A stretch of 64,000 nucleotides of DNA from Paenibacillus sp. D2_2. GTDB lineage: Bacteria > Bacillota > Bacilli > Paenibacillales > Paenibacillaceae. The stretch lies in NCBI RefSeq assembly GCF_031199965.1, contig NZ_CP133605.1, forward strand, positions 625,501 to 689,500, written 5' to 3'. The position numbers and the translations under genes were made by a program. Below the pieces are notes generated by a model that did not search any database, was not told the origin of the DNA, and saw only the letters and a program-made list of their open reading frames with translations. Of this stretch, positions 56,160-64,000 are shown one piece after another. Positions within the stretch are counted from its first letter, which is position 1; each line of letters opens with the position of its first letter.

Positions 56160-57065
56160 ATGGTAAAACCTTTAGTTCTTGAGAAGGTTGTTAAGCAATT
56201 CGGCGACAAGACTGCGGTCAACCAAATATCACTGCAGGTAGAGGCTGGAGAAATTTATGGCCTGCTCGGTGCCAACGGAGCCGGGAAGACGACAACGATG
56301 CGAATGGTGTTAGGGCTGATTTATCCCGATGAAGGCCAGATTCTATATCATGGGAAGCCTTTTGGGAAGGAACTGCAGCAAGGAATGGGGTATTTGCCAG
56401 AAGAACGCGGATTATACCCTAAAGTGAAGGTCTCTGATCAAATTAAATATTTGGCTAAATTACGTGGTATGTCGGAGGCGGAGGCTGAGAAGAGCCTGCG
56501 TTACTGGCTTGAACGGTTTGAAGTACCGGATTATTACGATAAGCGGATTGAAGAGTTATCCAAAGGGAATCAGCAGAAAATGGGCTTCATCGCGGCCGTT
56601 GTCCATAAACCGAAAATCGTAATTTTGGACGAAGCGTTTAGTGGACTTGATCCTGTGAATGTAGAACTGCTCAAAGCCACAGTCAAGGAACTGCGTGAAG
56701 AAGGAACCAGTATTCTGTTCTCGACCCACCGTATGGAACATGTAGAAGAATTATGCCGCAATATTACGATTCTGGACCGCTCCAAAACGATACTACAGGG
56801 GAACCTGCGTGAGATAAAGAAACGTTATCCACGGGAAGAGGTTCTTCTCTACACCTCTGGTGAAGTAAACGGTCTGGAATTGCTGCACGGAGTGGAGAAA
56901 GTCGAGCGTAAGGAGCGGGGATATCTGATCAAGATCTCTGATGTGGCTGCGGCAAAATCCATTTTGCGCAAAGCAATGGATGAGAGTGAAGTGGAGCACT
57001 TTGAGATTAAAGAGCCGACATTGAATCAAATCTTTATTAGAGAGGTTGGTGAAGTTCATGAATAA
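56160..57065 (+). CDS. ABC exporter ATPase, NatA/YhaQ-like
   Basis: 301 residues. Walker A GANGAGKTTT, signature LSKGNQQKMGF, Walker B IVILDEAFSGLDP, switch His in FSTHRMEHVEEL. The C-terminal 80 residues form the accessory domain common to NatA-type ATPases. GTGGGGGA precedes the ATG. It overlaps the permease gene by 8 nt. NatA-type systems export Na+ or other small toxic solutes; the substrate here is not known. Confidence 0.88.
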   Translation: MVKPLVLEKVVKQFGDKTAVNQISLQVEAGEIYGLLGANGAGKTTTMRMVLGLIYPDEGQILYHGKPFGKELQQGMGYLPEERGLYPKVKVSDQIKYLAKLRGMSEAEAEKSLRYWLERFEVPDYYDKRIEELSKGNQQKMGFIAAVVHKPKIVILDEAFSGLDPVNVELLKATVKELREEGTSILFSTHRMEHVEELCRNITILDRSKTILQGNLREIKKRYPREEVLLYTSGEVNGLELLHGVEKVERKERGYLIKISDVAAAKSILRKAMDESEVEHFEIKEPTLNQIFIREVGEVHE

Positions 57066-58332
57066 GCTGGGTACGGTAATTGGGTTTACGTTTTTAAATA
57101 AAGTCAGGACAAAATCTTTTCTCATAACCACCTTGGTATTGGCTCTGCTGATGACGATTGGTATTCATGTTCCTTATTTAATTGATAAATTTACAGGAAA
57201 AGAAAACGGTCCGGTTACTGTAGGGCTCGTGTATGCAGATTACCCAGATCTTGCGGGTTCTTTGGAGAAGTACCATGACAAGCTCCCTGTATCAGGCTTG
57301 AAATTTGTAAAGTATGAGCAGGCTGATGAGGGTCTAAATAAAGACCTGGAGGGCGGTAAGATCAGCGGGTACCTGCAACTCGTTAAGGCAAATGGGGAGG
57401 ACTTCCCGGCTGTTAACTATATTTCCAAAAAAGATAGTATCGACAGTGGAATCCAGACTGAATTACAGGCTTCCCTGCAGAGTGTGAAGACGGAATACAT
57501 TACCAAGGGCTCGTTAACAGATACCCAGGTCGCTGAATTGAATGCCCCAGTGCAGATAGACGTGCACAAGCTGGCTCAGAATGGTGAGGAAGCCGGGCCA
57601 GAGAAGAAGAATTTCTCACCTGCTAACATTGCAGCGATGTATATACTGATCATTCTTTTCTTCATGACAAATATGATGACCGGAAACATGATTGCCGCGG
57701 AAGTTACCTCCGAGAAGAGTTCGCGGATCATGGAAATTCTGATCACAAGCACATCTCCGATTACGCAAATGTTCGGTAAAATATTCGGCATGTTCTTTAT
57801 CGGCCTACTACAGATAGTTATCTTTGCTGCCGTTTTAGCCGGGAACTTGGCATTGCCATATAACCGAACTGCTTTGAGCGGTTATGATCTGAATCTCTCT
57901 CAGTTGGATCCGACAGTGTTTATCCTTGGTTTGGTATATTTCATTCTCGGCTTCTTCCTGTATGCAACTTTGTTCGCTGCAGTCGGCTCGCTCGTTAGCC
58001 GGACAGAGGATCTGGGTCAAGCGGTAATGCCGATTACAATGCTCTCGCTAGCCGCATTCTATATCGGAACCTTCAGCATGAGTGCGCCTAATTCAATGCT
58101 GATGAAGGTCTGCAACTATATTCCATTCTTCTCGCCGGTCAGTATGATCGTCCGGATGGGTGTAGGTGCGCCGAAGACCTGGGAGATTATCGTCTCAATT
58201 GTCATCCTGCTGATCTCCATCTATGTATGCGGATGGTTGTCTGCGAAGATTTACCGTACGGGCGTGCTGCTATACGGTAAGCGTCCTACGATCAAAGAGC
58301 TGCGTAAGGCGATGAAGGCTTACAAGATTTAG
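57058..58332 (+). CDS. ABC exporter permease, NatB/YhaP-like
   Basis: 424 residues from ATG 57058. One N-terminal helix (FLITTLVLALLMTIGIHV), a large extracellular loop of about 160 residues, then five helices from residue 180 on: AAMYILIILFFMTNMMTGNM, FGMFFIGLLQIVIFAAVLA and others. EVTSEKSSRIMEILITSTSP is the conserved ABC-2/NatB coupling motif. The short overlap with the ATPase gene implies one complex. Confidence 0.88.
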   Translation: MNKLGTVIGFTFLNKVRTKSFLITTLVLALLMTIGIHVPYLIDKFTGKENGPVTVGLVYADYPDLAGSLEKYHDKLPVSGLKFVKYEQADEGLNKDLEGGKISGYLQLVKANGEDFPAVNYISKKDSIDSGIQTELQASLQSVKTEYITKGSLTDTQVAELNAPVQIDVHKLAQNGEEAGPEKKNFSPANIAAMYILIILFFMTNMMTGNMIAAEVTSEKSSRIMEILITSTSPITQMFGKIFGMFFIGLLQIVIFAAVLAGNLALPYNRTALSGYDLNLSQLDPTVFILGLVYFILGFFLYATLFAAVGSLVSRTEDLGQAVMPITMLSLAAFYIGTFSMSAPNSMLMKVCNYIPFFSPVSMIVRMGVGAPKTWEIIVSIVILLISIYVCGWLSAKIYRTGVLLYGKRPTIKELRKAMKAYKI

Positions 58333-58393
58333 AGAGTAACTATAGAGCGAAAACATCGTAATATTAGTCCATAAATATTAGGAGAATTGTATA

Positions 58394-59610
58394 ATGAAAA
58401 ATTGGAAACGTATATTCTTATCAATCATTATCTCGGCGGGGCTTATTACCTCAACAGCCCCTGCTACCATGGCTGCACCTCAGCAGCCAGCAGTCAAAGT
58501 GAATGATCAAAATGTTAACTATACCGGAGGTACACTGGTCATCGATCAAGGGACAACATATGTTCCGCTGAGAATGACGCTCCAGGCCATGGATGCGAAG
58601 CTTACGGATGTGGCAGATGACACGATTCACGCGGTAGTAAATGGTAAAACGATCACGCTAAAAAGTAAGCTCAAACGAATCAATGGTGAGATATATGCTC
58701 CTATTCGGGTAGTTGGTAACGCAGCGGGCTATGAGGTTCGCTGGGATGCCAAGTCGCGTACGATTCTGTTGGCTCCCAAAGCAGAAGCATCCACCCAAAC
58801 TGGTGGCCGCGGATTCATGTGGGAAGTAGAGAACAATGGTAATACAGTGTATTTGGTAGGCTCTATGCATATTGCCAATGACAGCTTCTACCCGCTTCGT
58901 CCGGAAGTTGAAAAAGCTTTTGCAGAGGCTGACTATCTGGGTGTAGAGATCGACATAAGCAAAGCAGCCGACGAGGCGCAGCAAAAAGTGATTATGGATA
59001 CGAGCATGTATCAGGATGGAACAACGTTGAAGGATCATGTGTCTAGCGCGACTTATGCCAAAGTCGGCAAGATTCTGGAACAAAGCGGCATGAAGCCAGA
59101 TGCTTTGGACGCATTTAAACCTTGGGTTGTGGGAACCACGATCAACAGTTTGAAATCGGTAAAGGCCGGGTACGAGGCGGCTTCGGGGATCGACCTGTAT
59201 TTTATTCAGAAAGCGATTGAACGTAAAATTTCGGTGCTTGAGCTGGAATCCTATGAATCTCAGCTTGGTATGTTAGATGGTTTCTCCAAGGAATTACAGG
59301 AGAAAAATCTTAATAATGTCCTGGACAATTTTGATGTGCTAGATGACTCTGTGGAGAAGATGGCTGAGATGTGGAAAACAGGCAGCGAGGAGCAACTCCT
59401 GGAGTTAACAAATAGCATAGCCGCTGATGGGGAATATAACAAAGCGATGCTGATCGACAGAAACATTAAGATGGCCGATAAAATTGAGGGATACTTGAAA
59501 AACGGTAAGAAGAAGAGTATTTCATCGTTGTTGGTGCAGCCCACTATCTGGGTGAGAATGGAATCATCAAACTGTTAGAGGATAAAGGATACACGGTTGT
59601 TCGGAAATAA
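58394..59610 (+). CDS. secreted copper-amine-oxidase-N plus TraB/GumN protein, frameshifted
   Basis: 405 residues after correction. A signal peptide (to about TMAAP) is followed by a stalk/copper amine oxidase N-type domain (residues about 33-125, VKVNDQNVNYTGGTLV...YVPLRMTLQAM...IYAPIRVVGNAAGYEVRWD). A TraB/GumN domain follows, with NTVYLVGSMHIAND and the closing FIVVGAAHYLGENGIIKLLE. That ending is reached only if a T is added near 59518. Its two conserved G-x-x-H motifs suggest a metal-dependent hydrolase; the substrate is unknown. Confidence 0.82.
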
Positions 59611-59645
59611 TAACTGTTTTCCCGAACTAACGGTAATATGATAGC

Positions 59646-59680
59646 AACACCGCGCGCAGTTCATAGCGCGCGGTGTTTTG
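59646..59680 (+). terminator. terminator of the TraB/GumN gene
   Basis: ACACCGCGCGC...GCGCGCGGTGT, a GC-rich stem of more than 10 bp, followed by TTTTG. Confidence 0.85.
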
Positions 59681-59714
59681 TTATACTCTGATTACGAAAG
59701 ATAGGAGTCAAATA

Positions 59715-60217
59715 ATGTCAAACATCTTAGAAATTGAGAATATGAGCAAGTCATTTGGAGATAAAGCTGTCTTAAATGACATTTCATTCAATGTGCCGTC
59801 CGGATCTATTGTTGGGTTCATTGGCGATAACGGGGCAGGTAAATCAACAACATTTAAAACGGTGCTAGAATTAATATCTAAAGACAGCGGAACAGTTAAA
59901 ATATTCGGTGAAGATAACATCTATAAAGATGCCAAATTGAAGGAAAAGATTGGTGGTGCGATCGCTTATCCTCTCCTCTATCTTTTTTGGGCAGAAAAAT
60001 CGGATGCGATTACAATTGGAGGTGCCGTTGGGGGGCTTGTCGCTAGTTTTGGATTACAAGGCTTAATTGGCTATCTAATCGAGCGATTACCGCTATCGGA
60101 TTTATATATTGATCCATCACTATACGTTTCAATCATGTATACGATATTTGGCCTAATCCTGTATATTCTTTCTTTTTTATTGCTCTAATTATCTATCGTA
60201 AGAAAGAGTTTCAATAA
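59715..60217 (+). pseudogene. ABC ATPase fused to ABC permease end by deletion
   Basis: ATG 59715 follows TAGGAG. Residues 1-82 are the start of an ABC ATPase (ILEIENMSKSFGDKAVL, Walker A GDNGAGKST, to DAKLKEKIGG). At about 59960 it changes without a stop into the C-terminal half of an ABC-2 permease with three helices (AYPLLYLFW, IGGAVGGLVASFGLQGLIGY, SIMYTIFGLILYILS). Signature, Walker B and switch regions are missing. A T missing in the run at 60173-60178 hides the likely end FIALIIYRKKEFQ at 60217. It cannot work as a transporter. Confidence 0.75.
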
Positions 60218-60246
60218 ACTATATAGACAAGCTACGTCTTACAATT

Positions 60247-60276
60247 GGGCAGCCGATGAGTCGGCTACCCTTTAAT
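60247..60276 (+). terminator. probable terminator after the ABC remnant
   Basis: GGGCAGCCGA-TGAG-TCGGCTACCC followed by TTTAATTT. Confidence 0.55.
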
Positions 60277-60409
60277 TTAGGTTGCGAAGATACGTAGGGA
60301 GGAACCCTGAAAAGTCAATATAGAACGTTTACATTATGATATCCGGGGAGTACCATAGGTTTAACTATAGGTATAGGTAAATATCTCATACTGGAGGCTG
60401 TTGAATACT

Positions 60410-62086
60410 ATGAACCTCAAGGTTAAGAAATTATCCTCTCTGGAGAAAGTGTTCCTTCATGAAGAACCGATTTCAGCTTGTAGTTTGGTCGAATCAGTTT
60501 TTCGCGGTGAGAAATATTCATTCCAGATCGCTTACTACATAGATCCCGAGGAGGTCGCCGAGGCTCAGTATCTTCGTGTCGAAGCGGTATCGGCTCCATG
60601 CATGAATGTGAAGATGAGCAGTGTAGGAGTCGTGCCTTCGGAGATGCCGACATATCCGAAGACAGACACGGATTATCTGACAAAGCAGCCGGGGTTATTT
60701 CCTGATCCGCTGTTGGAGCTGACGGACGACAATATCAAGGTACTGCCAGGACAATGGCGGAGCATTTGGGTGGAGGCGGAGTTCGCAGAAGATACTGCGC
60801 TACAGGATGCGACGGTAATCATTCGTTTTCTGCATGAGGATAGAACAGAGCTCACTAAGGTCAGCCATACCATCTCCTTGATCGATTGTGTACTTCCTAA
60901 GCAGACGTTAATCCATACAGGCTGGTTCCATTATGATTGCCTAAGCACGCATTATGGAGTAGAGGAATTGAGCGAGCCTCATTGGACACTGATAGAGGAC
61001 TATATGAAGACAGCGGCTGAGCACGGTATGAACATGATTTTGACTCCATTGTTTACGCCGCCGCTTGATACCAAGATCGGGGGCGAGCGGCCTACCGTTC
61101 AACTCGTTAAGGTCCATGTAGATGATGAAGGTAATTATTCATTTGATTTTCAGAAATTAAGAAGGTTCGTGGAAATGGCTCTGCGAACAGGCATGGAATA
61201 TTTCGAGATGTCCCATTTGTTCACGCAGTGGGGAGCGGTATCTGCTCCCAAGATTGTTGCCAGCATCGGTGGGGAAGAACGAGCTATTTTCGGATGGGAT
61301 ACCGATGCCAGCGGAGAAGAGTACCGGAAATTTTTAGACACACTCCTGCCGCAGCTAACCTCTGCCTTGGAGGAATGGGGGATTCAGGAGCGTTGTTATT
61401 TTCATATATCGGATGAGCCGAACTTGGAGCAATTGGACAGTTATCGCCGGGCTTGCAAAATCATGGAACCGCATTTGCGTGGGTACAAGATGATCGATGC
61501 GCTCTCTGATTACGAGTTCTATGAGAAAGGCTTGATCAAGACCCCTATTCCGGCAAATGATCATATCGATGCATTCATTGATGCGAAGGTGCCGAACCTG
61601 TGGACGTATTACTGCTGCGCTCAGCATAATAAAGTGAGTAATCGATTCATGGCGATGCCGAGCCGTCGCAATCGAATCATTGCAACCCAGCTCTATAAAT
61701 TTGATATCGCCGGCTTTTTGCATTGGGGCTACAACTTTTGGTATACGCAATTCTCCATTCACTCGATCGATCCTTATGCAGTTACTGATGCAGGCTGCGG
61801 GTTCCCTTCCGGGGACGCCTTCCTGGTCTATCCGGGACGAGATGGAAGCCCGGTAACTTCAATCAGGCTCAAAGTATTTCGCGAAGCGCTGTATGACCTA
61901 CGAGCGATGAAATTGCTGGAGAGCTTGACCTCTAAGGAATTCGTGATGGGCATTATCGAGGAGACCCTGGTAGAGCCAATTACATTCTCTGAATATCCTC
62001 GTAATGAGCAGTATATTATCGATATGCGCAATCGGATTAATCGTGAGATTCAGGAGAGGCTTGTCACGGCAACTTCAATCATGTAG
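60410..62086 (+). CDS. DUF4091 glycoside-hydrolase-like protein
   Basis: 558 residues from ATG 60410 (GGAGG 12 nt upstream; TTG 60401 is closer but too close). There is no signal peptide, so it is cytosolic. An N-terminal beta-sandwich (1-160) is followed by a TIM-barrel-like part with HTGWFHYDCLSTHYGVE and the acidic YFHISDEPNLEQLDSYRRA, then the C-terminal DUF4091 domain (QLYKFDIAGFLHWGYNFWYT, FREALYDLRAMKLLE). The Asp-Glu of SDEPN is the likely catalytic site. It probably acts on a sugar; the substrate is unknown. It is followed after 22 nt by the phosphatase gene. Confidence 0.82.
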   Translation: MNLKVKKLSSLEKVFLHEEPISACSLVESVFRGEKYSFQIAYYIDPEEVAEAQYLRVEAVSAPCMNVKMSSVGVVPSEMPTYPKTDTDYLTKQPGLFPDPLLELTDDNIKVLPGQWRSIWVEAEFAEDTALQDATVIIRFLHEDRTELTKVSHTISLIDCVLPKQTLIHTGWFHYDCLSTHYGVEELSEPHWTLIEDYMKTAAEHGMNMILTPLFTPPLDTKIGGERPTVQLVKVHVDDEGNYSFDFQKLRRFVEMALRTGMEYFEMSHLFTQWGAVSAPKIVASIGGEERAIFGWDTDASGEEYRKFLDTLLPQLTSALEEWGIQERCYFHISDEPNLEQLDSYRRACKIMEPHLRGYKMIDALSDYEFYEKGLIKTPIPANDHIDAFIDAKVPNLWTYYCCAQHNKVSNRFMAMPSRRNRIIATQLYKFDIAGFLHWGYNFWYTQFSIHSIDPYAVTDAGCGFPSGDAFLVYPGRDGSPVTSIRLKVFREALYDLRAMKLLESLTSKEFVMGIIEETLVEPITFSEYPRNEQYIIDMRNRINREIQERLVTATSIM

Positions 62087-62108
62087 TATCGGGTTGAGGT
62101 GAGGATAC

Positions 62109-62594
62109 GTGGAGAGTAAACAGAGAATAGGAGTACTATTTGTATGCTTAGGCAATATATGCCGTTCGCCTATGGCGGAAGCAGTATTTCGGCATATGGT
62201 GGCTGAGGAAGGGTTAGTGGACCAGTTCCTAATCGATTCTGCAGGCACGGGCAATTGGCATATCGGAAAGCCGCCACATCACGGGACGAGAGGAATTCTT
62301 GATCAGTACGGGATTTCTTATGAAGGACTAAAGGCTAGACAGGTCGCGGCTACGGATTTCTCCAGCTTCGACTACATTGTGGCTATGGATGTTCAGAATG
62401 AGAAGGACCTAAGACAGTTAGCGCAAAGCACGCATGCGCAAATTGTTAAATTGCTTGATCTGGTTCCGGAAGCGGTGAACAAAGAAGTACCGGACCCATA
62501 CTATACCGGGAAATTTGAAGAAGTCTACGAATTGGTCAGCAGGGGCTGCGCGGCTTTGTTGGAGCGTATTCGCCAGGAAGCGCAGCTGGATTAG
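62109..62594 (+). CDS. low-molecular-weight protein tyrosine phosphatase
   Basis: 161 residues; GTG start behind GAGGTGAGG. The P-loop C-x5-R-S is VCLGNICRSPMAE near the N-terminus and the general-acid Asp is in VPDPYYTG, the complete active site of the LMW-PTP family. It removes phosphate from tyrosine (or arginine) of target proteins. It probably shares a transcript with the DUF4091 gene. The length is normal. Confidence 0.92.
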   Translation: MESKQRIGVLFVCLGNICRSPMAEAVFRHMVAEEGLVDQFLIDSAGTGNWHIGKPPHHGTRGILDQYGISYEGLKARQVAATDFSSFDYIVAMDVQNEKDLRQLAQSTHAQIVKLLDLVPEAVNKEVPDPYYTGKFEEVYELVSRGCAALLERIRQEAQLD

Positions 62595-62607
62595 TGGACC
62601 ATTGATT

Positions 62608-62643
62608 CGCCCCATCCGTTGATTACCGGATGGGGGCGTTTTG
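62608..62643 (+). terminator. terminator of the phosphatase gene
   Basis: CGCCCCATCCG...CGGATGGGGGCG followed by TTTTG. Confidence 0.85.
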
Positions 62644-62689
62644 CATTGTCATGCGACCGAAACTTTCTCAGCCTTCCAAGCGTTTACAA

Positions 62690-62742
62690 AAGTGAGTGTT
62701 CAAAAAGTTCGGTTTTGCGGACTTTTTGAACTACCTCTAAAA
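62690..62742 (+). repeat. palindromic element copy F
   Basis: AGTGAGTGTTCAAAAAGTTC-GGTTTTGC-GGACTTTTTGAACTACCTCT, the most regular short copy. It lies 35 nt before the next gene. Confidence 0.75.
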
Positions 62743-62776
62743 TAGTACATAAATCTGGATAGTTAGGGGAAATGTT

Positions 62777-63951
62777 ATGGATCCGGTATCATCATTGCCT
62801 AGCCGTTCTTCGGCGAGACAGGGAGGGGCAGGGAAGAAAGGTAGCACATCAACAACTCGTAAACCTTCCAAGAAGCGGAAGCGCAAAAAGAAGGGCTTCT
62901 TCCGGACGGTCGGAAGAATTTTGATGGTAATGATTGTGCTGATCGGGATGTGCGAGGCATGGTTGTATTTAACGCCGTCTGGCAATAAAATGCTCTATTT
63001 GATGGCAGATACACTGATTACTACCCAGCATAGACACTGGGCGAAATATTTGATCGGACAAGCGGAACTGGATAGACGGGTTGCTGAATATCAGAAGCAA
63101 TTTGTAGAAATGGGCGAAGAGAAGGATACACATACGATTACACCTCAACCTGGAAGCGCTGGGGATAAGGGTGAAGAAACCAAACCGCTTACTGAAATTG
63201 AGGAAGTTTCTGGTAAGGGGTATCACGGTTATGTCATAACGGTAAATGATCCCACGAAGATCAAGCTTGGCGTCCCGGACAAACGTGGTAAGGGTGAGAA
63301 AGTGTCCAGTATGGTTGAACGGACTGGTGCTGTTGCGGGAATCAATGGGGAGGCTTCGCCGATCCGAACTGGAAAGGGAATGGCTTCAAGCCGATTGGCG
63401 TCGTCATCTCACAAGGCAAGCTGTACTATAACGGACTTGATTCTAAGAAGGCTTCTACCCAGATTGTTGGGATCGACAAGCAGGGGAAGATGATCGCCGG
63501 AAATTATACGCTGAATGAACTGAAGGATCTGAACATTCAAGAAGCAGTAACCTTTCAGCCAAGAATTATTGTGAACGGTAAAGGTCAGATTAAGAGCCAG
63601 AAGGAAGGCTGGGGCATTGCACCACGTACGGCGATGGGACAGCGTGAGGACGGAGCAATTCTGTTCGTCGTGATCGATGGACGTCAGCCAGGATATAGTA
63701 TTGGCGCCAGTCTCTATGATGTCCAGCAGATCATGCTGGATCATGGGGCTGTCATCGCCGCCAACTTGGACGGGGGCTCCTCGACCGTATTGGTTACTAA
63801 AGGCGGGGAGATCGTTAATAAGCCTTCATCTGAGTATGGTGAACGTTATTTGCCGACTGCGTTCCTTGTATTTGAGCATCCGGAGCAAGTGGATATTGCG
63901 AACATATGGGAGGGCTTGCGTCCACAGGATATCGATCCAGGAAAGAAATAA
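62777..63951 (+). CDS. phosphodiester glycosidase family protein (NAGPA domain), frameshifted
   Basis: 391 residues after correction. A basic, Lys/Arg-rich cytosolic head (residues 20-40) is followed by one membrane helix (FFRTVGRILMVMIVLIGMC), so the rest lies outside. After a linker comes the NAGPA domain: HGYVITVNDPTKIKLGV, then AVAGINGGGFADPNW, which needs one G added to the run at 63347-63350, then ISQGKLYYN, TAMGQREDGAILFVVIDGRQ and NLDGGSSTVLV. The NGGGF and LDGGSS motifs are the family hallmarks. It probably cleaves or edits a cell-wall glycan phosphodiester. A CATTTTCC/GGAAAATG hairpin at the window end may be its terminator. Confidence 0.85.
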
Positions 63952-64000
63952 TGCAATTATAACGATGGCCATTTTCCGAGCAATCAGCGCTTGGAAAATG

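Overview
The window looks like a chromosomal segment of a Paenibacillus-type, spore-forming, facultatively anaerobic Firmicute. The reasons are strong AGGAGG-type ribosome binding sites, frequent TTG and GTG starts, a YjcZ-like spore micropeptide, a caa3 oxidase operon with ctaE, ctaF and ctaG, HepS/HepT-type prenyl synthase genes, and YwqA/YwqB-like SNF2 and SWIM genes. Species cannot be fixed from the sequence alone.

Layout. 0-2.2 kb: a repeat cluster, a TetR-type regulator divergent from a His-rich small protein with two tet-like operators, a micropeptide and tRNA-Arg(CCT). 2.3-9.0 kb: a complete ribonucleotide reductase block on the minus strand, with anaerobic nrdD-nrdG followed by aerobic nrdA-nrdF. 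It has a paired NrdR-like site on the promoter, a cobalamin riboswitch in the leader and an Fnr-like box between the anaerobic and aerobic halves. 9.2-9.9 kb: a second cluster of the same 23-nt repeats, a thiamine-binding protein and tRNA-Thr(CGT).

10.6-29.5 kb holds what I read as a flavin-based extracellular electron transfer (EET) gene set spread over several transcription units: secreted ApbE flavin transferase, EetA-like and EetB-like proteins, an ECF module (EcfA1, EcfA2, EcfT), a U32 protein, an aminotransferase, a UbiA-type prenyltransferase, heptaprenyl diphosphate synthase subunits, a membrane-anchored type 2 NADH dehydrogenase and a lipoprotein with two FMN-binding domains. A SWIM-SNF2 gene pair sits inside it. 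The working model is NADH to Ndh2, to a dedicated (demethyl)menaquinone, to flavinylated PplA-like lipoprotein and then to an outside acceptor, with the ECF module and ApbE supplying flavin.

29.9-47.9 kb: K+/H+ antiporter, HD-GYP phosphodiesterase, PAP2 phosphatase, RidA, a second SNF2-SWIM pair, a small alarmone synthetase, a zinc-ribbon protein, a guanine riboswitch with xpt-pbuX, a glycolipid glycosyltransferase, methionine aminopeptidase and an IS3-type insertion sequence. 48-53.7 kb: caa3 cytochrome c oxidase operon. 53.9-60.2 kb: a GntR/YtrA-controlled ABC operon behind a perfect 24-bp palindrome, a NatAB-like exporter, a TraB/GumN protein and a deletion-fused ABC remnant. 60.4-64 kb: a DUF4091 protein, a low-molecular-weight tyrosine phosphatase and a phosphodiester glycosidase family protein.

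Two things cut across the window. First, about fifteen conserved genes are broken by single-base indels, many of them in homopolymers, which points to uncorrected sequencing errors rather than gene decay. Second, two families of intergenic repeats occur. One is a 23-nt motif in two clusters. The other is a palindromic element, short (about 55 nt) or long (about 180 nt), placed just upstream of genes, usually in the same orientation relative to the gene, and once inside the variable arm of the cobalamin riboswitch.
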